This document shows positions 33,450-40,979 of a stretch of DNA of 47,622 nt, one piece after another. Every line of letters begins with the position of its first letter. Positions within the stretch are counted from its first letter, which is position 1. Source of the stretch: Kiritimatiellia bacterium (GTDB lineage: Bacteria > Verrucomicrobiota > Kiritimatiellia > RFP12 > UBA1067); NCBI GenBank assembly GCA_017520845.1, contig JAFXEU010000056.1, positions 1-47,622 on the forward strand. The letters are read 5' to 3'. The notes under the pieces are model-generated. The model was not told the origin of the DNA. It saw only the letters and a list, made by a program, of their open reading frames with translations, and made no database searches. A program made the position numbers and the translations under genes.

Positions 33450-34178
33450 ATGGCTTGCAAGGTAATGGGAATTGTAAATGTCACTCCCGATTCATTTTCA
33501 GACGGCGGTAAATATTTTTCGCCCGAGGAAGCTGTAAGGCGGATTAAAAATCTGATTGCTGATGGTGCGGATATTATAGATATTGGAGCCGAGTCCACCA
33601 AGCCCGGCGCTGTACCGTTAAGCTGGGACGAAGAATGGTCGCGCCTGGAGCCCGTCTTAACCCTCTTGAAGGGGACTGTCCCCGTTGGAGGAATGGGGAC
33701 TGTCCCCATTTCGATCGATACGTATCATCCAGAGACGGCTGAGCGTGCAATAGCTCTCGGAGCTAAAATTATCAATTGCGTATACGAGGGGACTGTCCCC
33801 GATATGTTGAGGATATGTGCTAAAAACGAGGCGGAACTTGTAATTCCTGCGAAGTTTTTGGGGACTGTCCCCGTGGAACGGTTGGGGTCTGTCCCCGTTT
33901 ATATTGATCCGATGATCGGGTTCGGGACTACGCGCGAGGAGGATTTGGAGCTTCTAAGATCGATCCCCGAATTGGCTAAACGCGGCAGGGTTCTCGTCGG
34001 CGCGAGCCGTAAGCGCATCGTTAAAAAGCTCACGGGCGAGAAGATGACGGGCAAGAATCTCGGCGGAAATCTCGGCGTGTCGGTGTGGGCGGCAATGAAC
34101 GGAGCGAGCGTCGTGAGAGTTCATGATGTCAAGGAGACGGTTCAGGCCATTAAGGTGATTGAGGCTTTGAAGGGTTAA
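33450..34178 (+). CDS. folP: dihydropteroate synthase with GTVP insertions and a shortened core
   Basis: The 242-residue protein is DHPS, which joins 4-aminobenzoate to the pterin in folate synthesis. It has MGIVNVTPDSFSDGG at the start, GAESTKPGA near 47, PISIDTY near 87, YIDPMIGFG, VGASRK and the final VRVHDV, so the main pterin and pABA contacts are kept. Departures: INDV reads INCV; GFGK reads GFGT; and the stretch between the strand LVIP and YIDP is about 20-25 residues shorter than in E. coli FolP. Five copies of the 13-bp palindrome lie in frame and add Gly-Thr-Val-Pro (four times) and Gly-Ser-Val-Pro (once). ATG 33450 is preferred over 33426 because it gives the family N-terminus and has AAAGG 8 nt upstream. 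Confidence 0.88.
   Translation: MACKVMGIVNVTPDSFSDGGKYFSPEEAVRRIKNLIADGADIIDIGAESTKPGAVPLSWDEEWSRLEPVLTLLKGTVPVGGMGTVPISIDTYHPETAERAIALGAKIINCVYEGTVPDMLRICAKNEAELVIPAKFLGTVPVERLGSVPVYIDPMIGFGTTREEDLELLRSIPELAKRGRVLVGASRKRIVKKLTGEKMTGKNLGGNLGVSVWAAMNGASVVRVHDVKETVQAIKVIEALKG
33671..33896. repeat. cluster of five in-frame GGGGACTGTCCCC palindromes
   Basis: Perfect copies lie at 33671-33683, 33695-33707, 33788-33800 and 33860-33872, with a one-base variant (GGGGTCTGTCCCC) at 33884-33896. The unit is a perfect 6-bp inverted repeat around one base. Because it is palindromic, both orientations can encode Gly-Thr-Val-Pro in the same phase. All five are in that phase here. Confidence 0.9.
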
Positions 34179-34180
34179 GG

Positions 34181-34630
34181 ATGGATTTTGTTGCGATAGA
34201 TTTTGAGACGACCGGCTACGATTCCGGCGGCAAAAACGAGCCTTGGCAGCTCGGCGCGGCGATTGTCAGCGATTTTAAAATAATTGAGACGCGTGAATGG
34301 TTTTTCGGAACGCCTCTTACGCCGGACTTTGAGCCGCTGATGGATCAATGGGAGAGTTTCTATCCCGTTCTCGCCGGCAAAAGACTGGTCGCTCACAACA
34401 TTGCCTGCGAGAAAACGATTTTGACGCGTATTGCTCCGCTTACAAAATGGGGACCGTGGGTCGATACGTTGAAGCTGGCGAAAGCCCGCTATCCTAAACT
34501 TCCAAGTTATGCGCTTGGTGATTTATGCGAAATGTTCGGCTGCGTACCTCAAATGCCGGGGCGAACTTGGCACGACGGGCTTTACGACGCGGTCGCCTGT
34601 GCGATGCTTGCCATGAGACTTGCCGTATGA
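34181..34630 (+). CDS. DEDDh 3'-5' exonuclease, DnaQ-like
   Basis: The 149-residue protein is a stand-alone exonuclease of the DNA polymerase III epsilon type. ExoI is VAIDFETTG (Asp6, Glu8), ExoII is LVAHNIACEK with the usual Asp replaced by Glu, and ExoIII is WHDGLYDAVA (His and Asp). All active-site positions except the ExoII change look normal. Without a polymerase-binding tail it may act in repair or RNA trimming. It begins 2 nt after folP and its stop overlaps the transporter start (ATGA). Confidence 0.85.
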   Translation: MDFVAIDFETTGYDSGGKNEPWQLGAAIVSDFKIIETREWFFGTPLTPDFEPLMDQWESFYPVLAGKRLVAHNIACEKTILTRIAPLTKWGPWVDTLKLAKARYPKLPSYALGDLCEMFGCVPQMPGRTWHDGLYDAVACAMLAMRLAV

Positions 34631-35799
34631 AAACACTTTGGACTTTATTTTGGGAGATGTTTAAAATTGCGCTTAGCGTAATTGGTGGCGGTTACGCTAT
34701 TCTCGCTGTCGCTGATGAAGTCTTTTCTAAAAAGATGAAGTGGACTAAAGAAGGGGAGGTTATTGAACATCTTCCAATCTTTCAGATGGTTCCCGGCATC
34801 ATTGCGGGTAATACAGCTTTGTATATCGGCCGCAAAGTCGCGGGGCTTCCTGGCGCAATTGCCGCGTTGACCGGCGTATTTTTACCTAGTATCATCGTTT
34901 TTTCGATAGTTTGCGCCGGCTATAGTTTGATTCCTTTCGGCAATCCTTATTTGGACGCCGCGTTCTTAGGTCTTCGCGCCGCGTTGACCGGCATAATCGC
35001 CGCGATGATAGTTCGTGGCTGGAAAAAGAGTATTGATGGCGCCTACGGATTTATTTTGATGCTTGGAGCCCTTGTTGCTATCGGTCCATTGAAGGTGAAT
35101 CCGGCTCTCGTCGTCGCCGCATCTGCTATTCTCGGAATTGCCGTGCGCTTTATTCGGAGTGAGAGCGGCGCGGCTAAAACGCGAAAGTTTCTTTCGTCAT
35201 TCTGGCTTATGCCGCTTCTGTTTTTAAAGTACGGGCTTATCGCTTTTGGCGGTGGGTATGTGCTCGTTCCGGTCTATATCGGTGATTTTGTCGGCAAAAC
35301 TGCGCCTTTCTTACAGTTGACTGAGCGCGAGTTCGCCGACGTTATGGCGCTTACTCAGATGACTCCAGGGCCGATAGCTGTAAATTGCGCCACTTTTTTC
35401 GGCTATCGCCTGGGATTGGCCGAAATGGGGACAGTCCCCGGAGCTGTTTTAGGGGCTTTTATTGCGACGCTTTGCCTTTTGATTCCCGGTGCGATTCTTC
35501 TTTATATTGCGCTCGGATCCCTCGAAAAGTTTAAGTCGAGCCGTATAGTTCAAGGAATCCTCTCTGGCGTAAAGCCTGTAACTATCGCAATGATGCTCAA
35601 TGCGTTATGGGCGTTCGCGATGATGAGCGTATGGACGGGCGGCGATAAATTTTTCGGCATCGATCCGACTGGTTTACTGTTGGCGGGTTTTGCCACGGTC
35701 GCTATGCTTAAACGCATGATGGGTGTCGTAATGCTTATTGTCGCCTGTGCGGGAATTTCGCTGACCGCCCGTTTTTGCCTCGTATTCCTTGTCGCATGA
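34627..35799 (+). CDS. chromate transporter-family (CHR) membrane protein, two-domain form
   Basis: The 390-residue protein has two homologous halves of about six membrane segments each. CHR-family signatures are visible: GGGYAIL with FQMVPGIIAGN in the first half and FGGGYVLVPVY with MALTQMTPGPIAVN in the second. Known members export chromate, but most homologues in anaerobes have unknown anion substrates. ATG 34627 overlaps the exonuclease stop; the earlier in-frame ATG at 34525 would lie inside that gene. One palindrome copy (35427-35439) places Gly-Thr-Val-Pro in a loop after GYRLGLAEM. Confidence 0.85.
   Translation: MKTLWTLFWEMFKIALSVIGGGYAILAVADEVFSKKMKWTKEGEVIEHLPIFQMVPGIIAGNTALYIGRKVAGLPGAIAALTGVFLPSIIVFSIVCAGYSLIPFGNPYLDAAFLGLRAALTGIIAAMIVRGWKKSIDGAYGFILMLGALVAIGPLKVNPALVVAASAILGIAVRFIRSESGAAKTRKFLSSFWLMPLLFLKYGLIAFGGGYVLVPVYIGDFVGKTAPFLQLTEREFADVMALTQMTPGPIAVNCATFFGYRLGLAEMGTVPGAVLGAFIATLCLLIPGAILLYIALGSLEKFKSSRIVQGILSGVKPVTIAMMLNALWAFAMMSVWTGGDKFFGIDPTGLLLAGFATVAMLKRMMGVVMLIVACAGISLTARFCLVFLVA
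35427..35439. repeat. GGGGACAGTCCCC palindrome in the CHR transporter
   Basis: This is the 13-bp palindrome in reverse orientation. It encodes Gly-Thr-Val-Pro in frame within a predicted loop between membrane segments, where an insertion is easily tolerated. Confidence 0.8.
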
Positions 35800-35819
35800 T
35801 TCCTTTTGAACAGTAACAG

Positions 35820-35849
35820 TTGAATTGCGTCAATCATATATGGTAAACT
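35820..35849 (+). promoter_or_regulatory. promoter giving a leaderless GH31-like mRNA
   Basis: TTGAAT (35820-35825), an 18-nt spacer and TAAACT (35844-35849), preceded by TGG, form an extended -10 promoter. Only 7 nt separate it from ATG 35857, and no ribosome binding site is visible, so transcription probably begins at or next to the start codon. Confidence 0.6.
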
Positions 35850-35856
35850 CTCAAAT

Positions 35857-37473
35857 ATGAAAAAAGCATCTTCCTTATCCGTTGTGCTGGCGGCATTATC
35901 CAGCTTTGCGGTTGCAAAAACCGAAACCGTTAAAATCGATCCGGGCGAATATTGGTGGGGTATGGCGACTACCGCGGGTACCGAACTTCCCGTGACGGCC
36001 GAGACCGGATATTTTTCACGTGACATCAGAGCCGAGAACTATTCCAATCAGGCTGTTCCTCTTCTCGTTTCCAGCAGGGGCAGATATGTCTGGAGCGACA
36101 AGGCGTTCAAATGTACCGCGACGAACGGCAGTTTCATCATCGAAAGCGACGCTCCCGTTAAGGTCGTCAAGGCCGGGAAAACCCTTCGCGAGGCGTTTCT
36201 TGCCGCTTCCAAGGCTCACTTTCCGCCGAGCGGCAAGACGCCGGATCTGGCGCTTGTCGCCAAGCCTCAGTGGAATACCTGGGTTGAGCTTACCTACAAC
36301 CAGAATCAGAAGGATATTCTCGCTTATGCGAAGGCCATCGGCGAGAACGGCTTCCCTCAGGGCGGCGTCATCATGATCGACGACACCTGGCAGTTCGGTT
36401 ACGGCATCTGGGAGTTCGATCCCCGCCGCTTCTCCGATCCCAAGAAGATGTGCGACGAGCTTCACGCGCTCGGCTATAAGGTTATGCTTTGGGTCTGCCC
36501 TTACGTTTCGATGGATTCGCCCGGATATCGTGAATTGGCGCTGGGCGTGAAGGACGCCGGCGTCAAATGCGAGAAAGGCGGTCTTGTTCTCGATGCCGAC
36601 GGCGAGCCTGTGGCCGCAAAATGGTGGAACGGTAAATCCGCCACGATCGACTTCTCGGATCCTCTCGGCGCCGCCTGGTTCGCGCGGCAGCTCTCCAATC
36701 TTCAGGAGCGTTATGGCGTCGACGGCTGGAAGCTCGATGCGGGCGATACCGAAGGCTACAAGAAGGAGTGGGTTACAAAAGGGTCCGTCACGCCTTACGA
36801 AATGTGCGAGGCTTATACTAAAATCGGTCTTCAGTTCCCTCTTAACGAATACCGCGCTTCTTTCAAGATGGGCGGTCAGCCGATCGTTCAGCGTCTCTGC
36901 GACAAGGGGCACAACTGGAAAGCGGTTCAGCAGCTTGTTCCCGATATGATCACCTGCGGACTTCTCGGCCATCCTTTCGTCTGTCCCGATATGATCGGCG
37001 GCGGCAGCTGGCTGGCGTTTGCTCCCGACGCGCCCACTCCGTTCGATCCCGAACTTTTTGTCCGCTCCGCCCAGGCTCACGCGCTCTCGCCGATGATGCA
37101 GTTCTCGGCGGCTCCCTGGCGCATGCTCAAGGGCGAGTATCTCGATGCGATCCGCAAGGCCGCGTGGACGCGCATGAAGTTCGCCGACCGTTATGTAGCT
37201 CTCGCCAAGGAGTGCGCCAGGACGGGCGAGCCTATGCTTCGCAATATGGAGTATAACTATCCCGGCTACGGCTGGGAGGACGTTATGGATCAGTTCATGA
37301 TGGGCGATTTCCTCGTTGTCGCGCCTCAGTGTGTTAAAGGCGCTAAGGATCGCAAAGTCATGATCCCGCCCGGCAAATGGCGCGGCGATGACGGCGCTGT
37401 TTATGAGGGTCCGCGTGTGATTACTACGCCTACGCCTCTTGATCGTATTCCGTATTTCGAGCGCGTTAAGTAA
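35857..37473 (+). CDS. secreted GH31-like glycoside hydrolase
   Basis: The 538-residue protein has a signal peptide (about 1-20), an N-terminal beta domain to about 150, and a TIM barrel of the GH31 type. The nucleophile is Asp294 in GWKLDAGD and the acid/base is Asp378 in CPDMIGGG. Conserved surrounding blocks include MIDDTWQFGYG, GYKVMLWVCPYV and PMMQFSAAPWRML. GH31 enzymes are mostly alpha-glucosidases, alpha-xylosidases and alpha-galactosidases; the KLDAGD form differs from the common WxDMNE, so the substrate is uncertain. Together with the GH-A enzyme at 27628 it points to use of plant or mucin glycans. A leaderless start is likely. Confidence 0.83.
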   Translation: MKKASSLSVVLAALSSFAVAKTETVKIDPGEYWWGMATTAGTELPVTAETGYFSRDIRAENYSNQAVPLLVSSRGRYVWSDKAFKCTATNGSFIIESDAPVKVVKAGKTLREAFLAASKAHFPPSGKTPDLALVAKPQWNTWVELTYNQNQKDILAYAKAIGENGFPQGGVIMIDDTWQFGYGIWEFDPRRFSDPKKMCDELHALGYKVMLWVCPYVSMDSPGYRELALGVKDAGVKCEKGGLVLDADGEPVAAKWWNGKSATIDFSDPLGAAWFARQLSNLQERYGVDGWKLDAGDTEGYKKEWVTKGSVTPYEMCEAYTKIGLQFPLNEYRASFKMGGQPIVQRLCDKGHNWKAVQQLVPDMITCGLLGHPFVCPDMIGGGSWLAFAPDAPTPFDPELFVRSAQAHALSPMMQFSAAPWRMLKGEYLDAIRKAAWTRMKFADRYVALAKECARTGEPMLRNMEYNYPGYGWEDVMDQFMMGDFLVVAPQCVKGAKDRKVMIPPGKWRGDDGAVYEGPRVITTPTPLDRIPYFERVK

Positions 37474-37490
37474 TTATAAAACCGTTTTGT

Positions 37491-37772
37491 ATGTCCGCCG
37501 GTTTCACATCTGAATTGCTGGAGTTTGCGATGCTTCTCGCGTTCGGCTTTTCGTGGCCGTTCGCGATTTGGCGGACATATAAGGCGAAACGGGTCGACGG
37601 AAAGTCGCCCCACTTCATGATGATAGTCATTTTCGGCTATCTGTGCGGAATTTCGGCTCACCTGGTCGAAGGGACTAAGCTTTGGCTCTGTGCCGTTTAT
37701 TTGATTGACATGAGCCTTGTTGCGACTGATCTTGCGCTTTACTTTCATTACTCGCGTAAAAATTCAAAATGA
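37491..37772 (+). CDS. small PQ-loop/SemiSWEET-like membrane protein
   Basis: The 93-residue protein has three predicted membrane segments with a FGFSWPFAIWRTYKAKRVDG block near residue 18. This resembles the PQ-loop repeat of SemiSWEET sugar transporters and related three-helix proteins, which work as dimers. The exact PQ dipeptide is replaced by PF, so the assignment is tentative. No clear ribosome site precedes the ATG. The stop overlaps the next start (ATGA), so translation is coupled to the RdgB-UbiA fusion. Confidence 0.6.
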   Translation: MSAGFTSELLEFAMLLAFGFSWPFAIWRTYKAKRVDGKSPHFMMIVIFGYLCGISAHLVEGTKLWLCAVYLIDMSLVATDLALYFHYSRKNSK

Positions 37773-39082
37773 AACTGTACGTAGCGACCCATAATCAGCA
37801 TAAGCTTCGCGAGATAGCGGAGATACTTCCCGAGTTTGAAATCGTGGCCGATGATCCTGCAGGGGTGGAGGAAACCTCTGATGAGTTTATCGGCAACGCC
37901 TTTATAAAGGTTCGGGCGATTGCCTCCAAGCATCCTGGTGAATGGTGTATGGCCGACGACTCCGGGCTTGAGGTCGCCGCCCTCGGCGGCGCGCCCGGCG
38001 TGAGGAGCGCGCGTTACGCCGGACGCGACGGCGATACGCCCGCCAACAATGCTCTTCTTTTGAAAAACCTCGAGGGCGTAGAGGATCGCAAGGCGAATTT
38101 CACCTGCGCCATCGCGCTTATCGATCCCGACGGGCGCGAGCATTCGGCGATCGGAAAATCTTTCGGAAAGATCGCGGACAAGCCTTCGGGTATCGAGGGC
38201 TTCGGCTACGATCCGCTTTTTATTCCCGACGGTTATTTCAGATCGTTCGCGGAACTTTCGGCCGGAGAGAAAAACGCGATTTCCCATCGCGGCAGAGCCC
38301 TTGAAAATGCTCGCGAGATCATCCGCTCGGTTAAGAAGCCGTCGCTCAAGTCGTGGCTGAGGCTTTTCAGATTCGTCAATATTCCGACAGTCCCCGGCGA
38401 TATTCTTGTCGGCGCGGCCGCGGCGGTCACGGCGCTTGGCGCAGGAATCTATTCGCCGGTGAAGCTTGCCGCGGCGGCGGCGGCTTCCGTATTCTTTTAT
38501 CTTTTCGGTCTGGTCGACAACGATATAGTCGGCGCCAAGAAGGATGAAAACCGCCCGATCGCCGACGGCGAAATATCGCTTGCGGCGGCGCGTGTCGTCC
38601 GCGGAGTATTCTGGGCCGCGGCGATCGCTCTGGGATATTGTTTTAAACTCCCGCCGCCGTGGTGGGCCGTTTCATTCGCGCTATTGTGTTCGATAATAAT
38701 TTACAACAGAACGAAACGGTCGCCTGTCATGGGGCTGTGTAGGGCGCTCAATGTCCTTTCAGGCGCGGTTGTGTTTTTGAGCGGCTTTAAAGTAGAGGGT
38801 TTGCGGCTTTTTATTTTCGCGGGAATTGTTTCGTTCATCTGGTTCCTATACGTTTCGTATTTGACGTATTATGCGTCGGATGAAAACAGGTATCCTTCGA
38901 AAAAGCCCTTTGTCAGGCTTCTGATCGCGATGATTGTATATCTGCAACTTTTAGCCCTTATCGTTTTTGCGGTTTTCTTTCCGCCGTCGACGCCTGTTCG
39001 GCACATGCTTTTCGCTGGAGCGGGGCTTCTCATCACGCTCAGGGTTTTCAAATTTCTCATGCGGGACGTAAGCGCGACGTGA
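37769..39082 (+). CDS. RdgB/HAM1 NTP pyrophosphatase fused to a UbiA-like prenyltransferase
   Basis: The 437-residue protein combines two families without a stop between them. Residues 1-190 are RdgB, which hydrolyses ITP, XTP and dITP to keep them out of nucleic acids. THNQHKLREI, ADDSGLEV, GFGYDPLFIP and SHRGRAL are all intact. Residues about 196-437 form seven to nine membrane segments of the UbiA superfamily, with NDIVGAKKDENRP in place of the usual NDxxDxxxD. That Asp-rich motif binds Mg-diphosphate, so activity is uncertain. A soluble house-cleaning enzyme would thus be tied to the membrane. The frame is clean across the junction (about 38330-38370). Confidence 0.85.
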   Translation: MKLYVATHNQHKLREIAEILPEFEIVADDPAGVEETSDEFIGNAFIKVRAIASKHPGEWCMADDSGLEVAALGGAPGVRSARYAGRDGDTPANNALLLKNLEGVEDRKANFTCAIALIDPDGREHSAIGKSFGKIADKPSGIEGFGYDPLFIPDGYFRSFAELSAGEKNAISHRGRALENAREIIRSVKKPSLKSWLRLFRFVNIPTVPGDILVGAAAAVTALGAGIYSPVKLAAAAAASVFFYLFGLVDNDIVGAKKDENRPIADGEISLAAARVVRGVFWAAAIALGYCFKLPPPWWAVSFALLCSIIIYNRTKRSPVMGLCRALNVLSGAVVFLSGFKVEGLRLFIFAGIVSFIWFLYVSYLTYYASDENRYPSKKPFVRLLIAMIVYLQLLALIVFAVFFPPSTPVRHMLFAGAGLLITLRVFKFLMRDVSAT

Positions 39083-39097
39083 TAAAGCCGCTTCTTC

Positions 39098-39126
39098 TTG
39101 TTTTCGCGGTGGGGATTTGATAAAAT
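39098..39126 (+). promoter_or_regulatory. promoter of the NifU-like/GGGtGRT pair
   Basis: TTGTTT (39098-39103), a 17-nt spacer and TAAAAT (39121-39126) lie in the 77-nt gap before the NifU-like gene. AAGAGGAAAT serves as ribosome site before ATG 39160. Confidence 0.6.
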
Positions 39127-39159
39127 AATATCGTTTTTCACAATAAAGAGGAAATAACA

Positions 39160-39852
39160 ATGGTCTACTCGACAGAGGTACAACATCAGTGCCCTCTTAT
39201 GAAAGGGTGCAATCACGGTCCCGCGCCGATTCCCGAAGAGGGCAAGTGGGTGCAGGCTAAGCAAATCAAGGACATCAGCGGTTACACGCACGGCGTAGGC
39301 TGGTGCGCTCCCCAGCAGGGCGCGTGCAAGCTCTCGCTCAACGTCAAGAACGGCGTCATCGAAGAAGCCCTCGTTGAGACGATCGGCTGCTCCGGCATGA
39401 CCCATTCCGCCGCCATGGCTTCCGAAATTCTTGTCGGCAAGACGATTCTCGAAGCTCTCAACACCGACCTCGTCTGCGACGCGATCAACACCGCGATGCG
39501 CGAGCTCTTTCTCCAGATCGTCTACGGGCGCACCCAGAGCGCGTTCTCCGAGGGCGGCCTCGTCATCGGCGCCGGTCTTGAGGATCTCGGCAAGGGTCTT
39601 CGCTCCATGGTCGGCACGATGTACGCGACGAAGGATAAAGGTCCGCGCTACCTCGAGATGACCGAAGGCTACTGCACGCGCATGGCCGTCAACAAGGAAG
39701 GCGAAGTCACAGGTTACGAGTTCGTTTCGCTCGGCAAGATGACCGACTTCATCAAGAAGGGCATGAGCCCGAACGAGGCGTGGGAGAAGTCGAAGGGCAC
39801 CTACGGCCAGTTCGAAGGCGCCGCCAAGTACATCGATCCGCGCAAGGAATAA
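39160..39852 (+). CDS. NifU-like iron-sulfur scaffold, partner of the GGGtGRT protein
   Basis: The 230-residue protein resembles the IscU/NifU N-terminal scaffold fold. Cys residues fall in GVGWCAPQQGACKLSL (near 49 and 55) and ETIGCSGMTHSAAMASEI (near 76), with an extra Cys pair near the N-terminus (HQCPLMKGC). The latter half, with DKGPRYLEMTEGY, is not found in classical IscU. Such proteins are encoded next to GGGtGRT genes, as here (13 nt apart). A role in Fe-S or other metal cluster handling is likely but not proven. Codon use is strongly biased to GC-ending codons, which suggests high expression. Confidence 0.8.
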   Translation: MVYSTEVQHQCPLMKGCNHGPAPIPEEGKWVQAKQIKDISGYTHGVGWCAPQQGACKLSLNVKNGVIEEALVETIGCSGMTHSAAMASEILVGKTILEALNTDLVCDAINTAMRELFLQIVYGRTQSAFSEGGLVIGAGLEDLGKGLRSMVGTMYATKDKGPRYLEMTEGYCTRMAVNKEGEVTGYEFVSLGKMTDFIKKGMSPNEAWEKSKGTYGQFEGAAKYIDPRKE

Positions 39853-39865
39853 GGAGGAATTTATC

Positions 39866-40927
39866 ATGGCATGTGCTAAGAAGAAATGCTGCGCGAAGAA
39901 GGCCGCTCCCAAGAAGGCCGCCGCCGAGAAACTGTTCGAGGGTTATGAGCGTCGCGAGGCGAAGATTCTCGCCGCTCTCAAGCCCTACGGCATCAAGTCC
40001 ATCCTTGAGTGCAAGGAGATCTGCGACAAGGCCGGTATCGATCCTTACAAGATCGTCGAAGAAACCCAGCCGATCTGCTTTGAAAACGCCAAGTGGGCCT
40101 ACACGGTCGGCGCGGCGATGGCGATCAAGAAGGGCTGCAAGAAGGCTAAGGACGCCGCCGCCGAAATCGGCGTCGGTCTCCAGGCGTTCTGCATTACGGG
40201 TTCCGTCGCCGAAAACCGCCAGGTCGGTCGCGGCCACGGCAACCTCGGCGCGATGCTTCTCGACGATGCGACCGAGTGCTTCGCGTTCCTCGCGGGCCAC
40301 GAGTCGTTCGCGGCCGCCGAAGGCGCCATCAAGATCGCTCTCAACGCCAACAAGGTCCGTAAAACGAACCTCCGCGTCATTCTCAACGGTCTCGGCAAGG
40401 ACGCCGCGTACATCATCTCGCGAATCAACGGCTTCACCTACGTGAAGACCCAGTTCGACAACAATACCGAGAAGGTGAAGGTCGTTTCCAAGAAGGCGTT
40501 CTCCAAGGGGCCCCGCGCCGCCGTCAACTGCTACGGCGCCGACAACGTCCCCGAGGGCGTCGCGATCATGCGTCTCGAGAACGTCGGAGTTTCGATTACC
40601 GGCAACTCCACTAACCCGACGCGCTTCCAGCATCCCGTCGCCGGCACCTACAAGAAGTGGTGCATCGAGAACGGCAAGAAGTACTTCTCGGTCGCTTCGG
40701 GCGGCGGTACGGGCCGCACACTCCATCCCGACAACATGGCCGCCGGTCCTTCCAGCTACGGCATGACCGACACCATGGGCCGCATGCACTCCGACGCTCA
40801 GTTCGCGGGCTCCTCGTCCGTTCCCGCTCACGTCGAGATGATGGGCCTCATCGGTATGGGCAACAACCCGATGGTCGGCGCCACCGTCGCCGTCGCCGTC
40901 GCGGTCGAAGAGAGCTTCAAGAAGTAA
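39866..40927 (+). CDS. GGGtGRT family protein
   Basis: The 353-residue protein carries the family-naming motif GGGTGRTLHPDNMAAGP near residue 272, followed by the highly conserved MGRMHSDAQFAGSSSVPAH and MGNNPMVGATVAVAVAV. The function of the family is not established; its constant NifU-like neighbour suggests metal-cluster or redox work. The first 25 residues are unusual: a Cys- and Lys-rich head (MACAKKKCCAKKAAPKK) that could bind metal or nucleic acid. Codon bias matches highly expressed genes. A GGAGG ribosome site precedes the ATG, and an intrinsic terminator follows the stop. Confidence 0.85.
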   Translation: MACAKKKCCAKKAAPKKAAAEKLFEGYERREAKILAALKPYGIKSILECKEICDKAGIDPYKIVEETQPICFENAKWAYTVGAAMAIKKGCKKAKDAAAEIGVGLQAFCITGSVAENRQVGRGHGNLGAMLLDDATECFAFLAGHESFAAAEGAIKIALNANKVRKTNLRVILNGLGKDAAYIISRINGFTYVKTQFDNNTEKVKVVSKKAFSKGPRAAVNCYGADNVPEGVAIMRLENVGVSITGNSTNPTRFQHPVAGTYKKWCIENGKKYFSVASGGGTGRTLHPDNMAAGPSSYGMTDTMGRMHSDAQFAGSSSVPAHVEMMGLIGMGNNPMVGATVAVAVAVEESFKK

Positions 40928-40951
40928 GCTCTCCTGCGCCAAGCGGAAAAA

Positions 40952-40979
40952 GGAGACCGTTTTCACGGTCTCCTTTTTA
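40952..40979. terminator. bidirectional intrinsic terminator
   Basis: GGAGACCGT (40952-40960) pairs perfectly with ACGGTCTCC (40965-40973) around TTTC, followed by a T-run on the plus strand and preceded by an A-run that serves the minus strand. It sits between the convergent GGGtGRT and histidine kinase genes and can end both. Confidence 0.9.

Noticed and set aside
38386..38397. GACAGTCCCC in the RdgB-UbiA gene as another palindrome copy
   Set aside because: Only one arm is intact, and the encoded Pro-Thr-Val-Pro fits the usual start of the UbiA domain.
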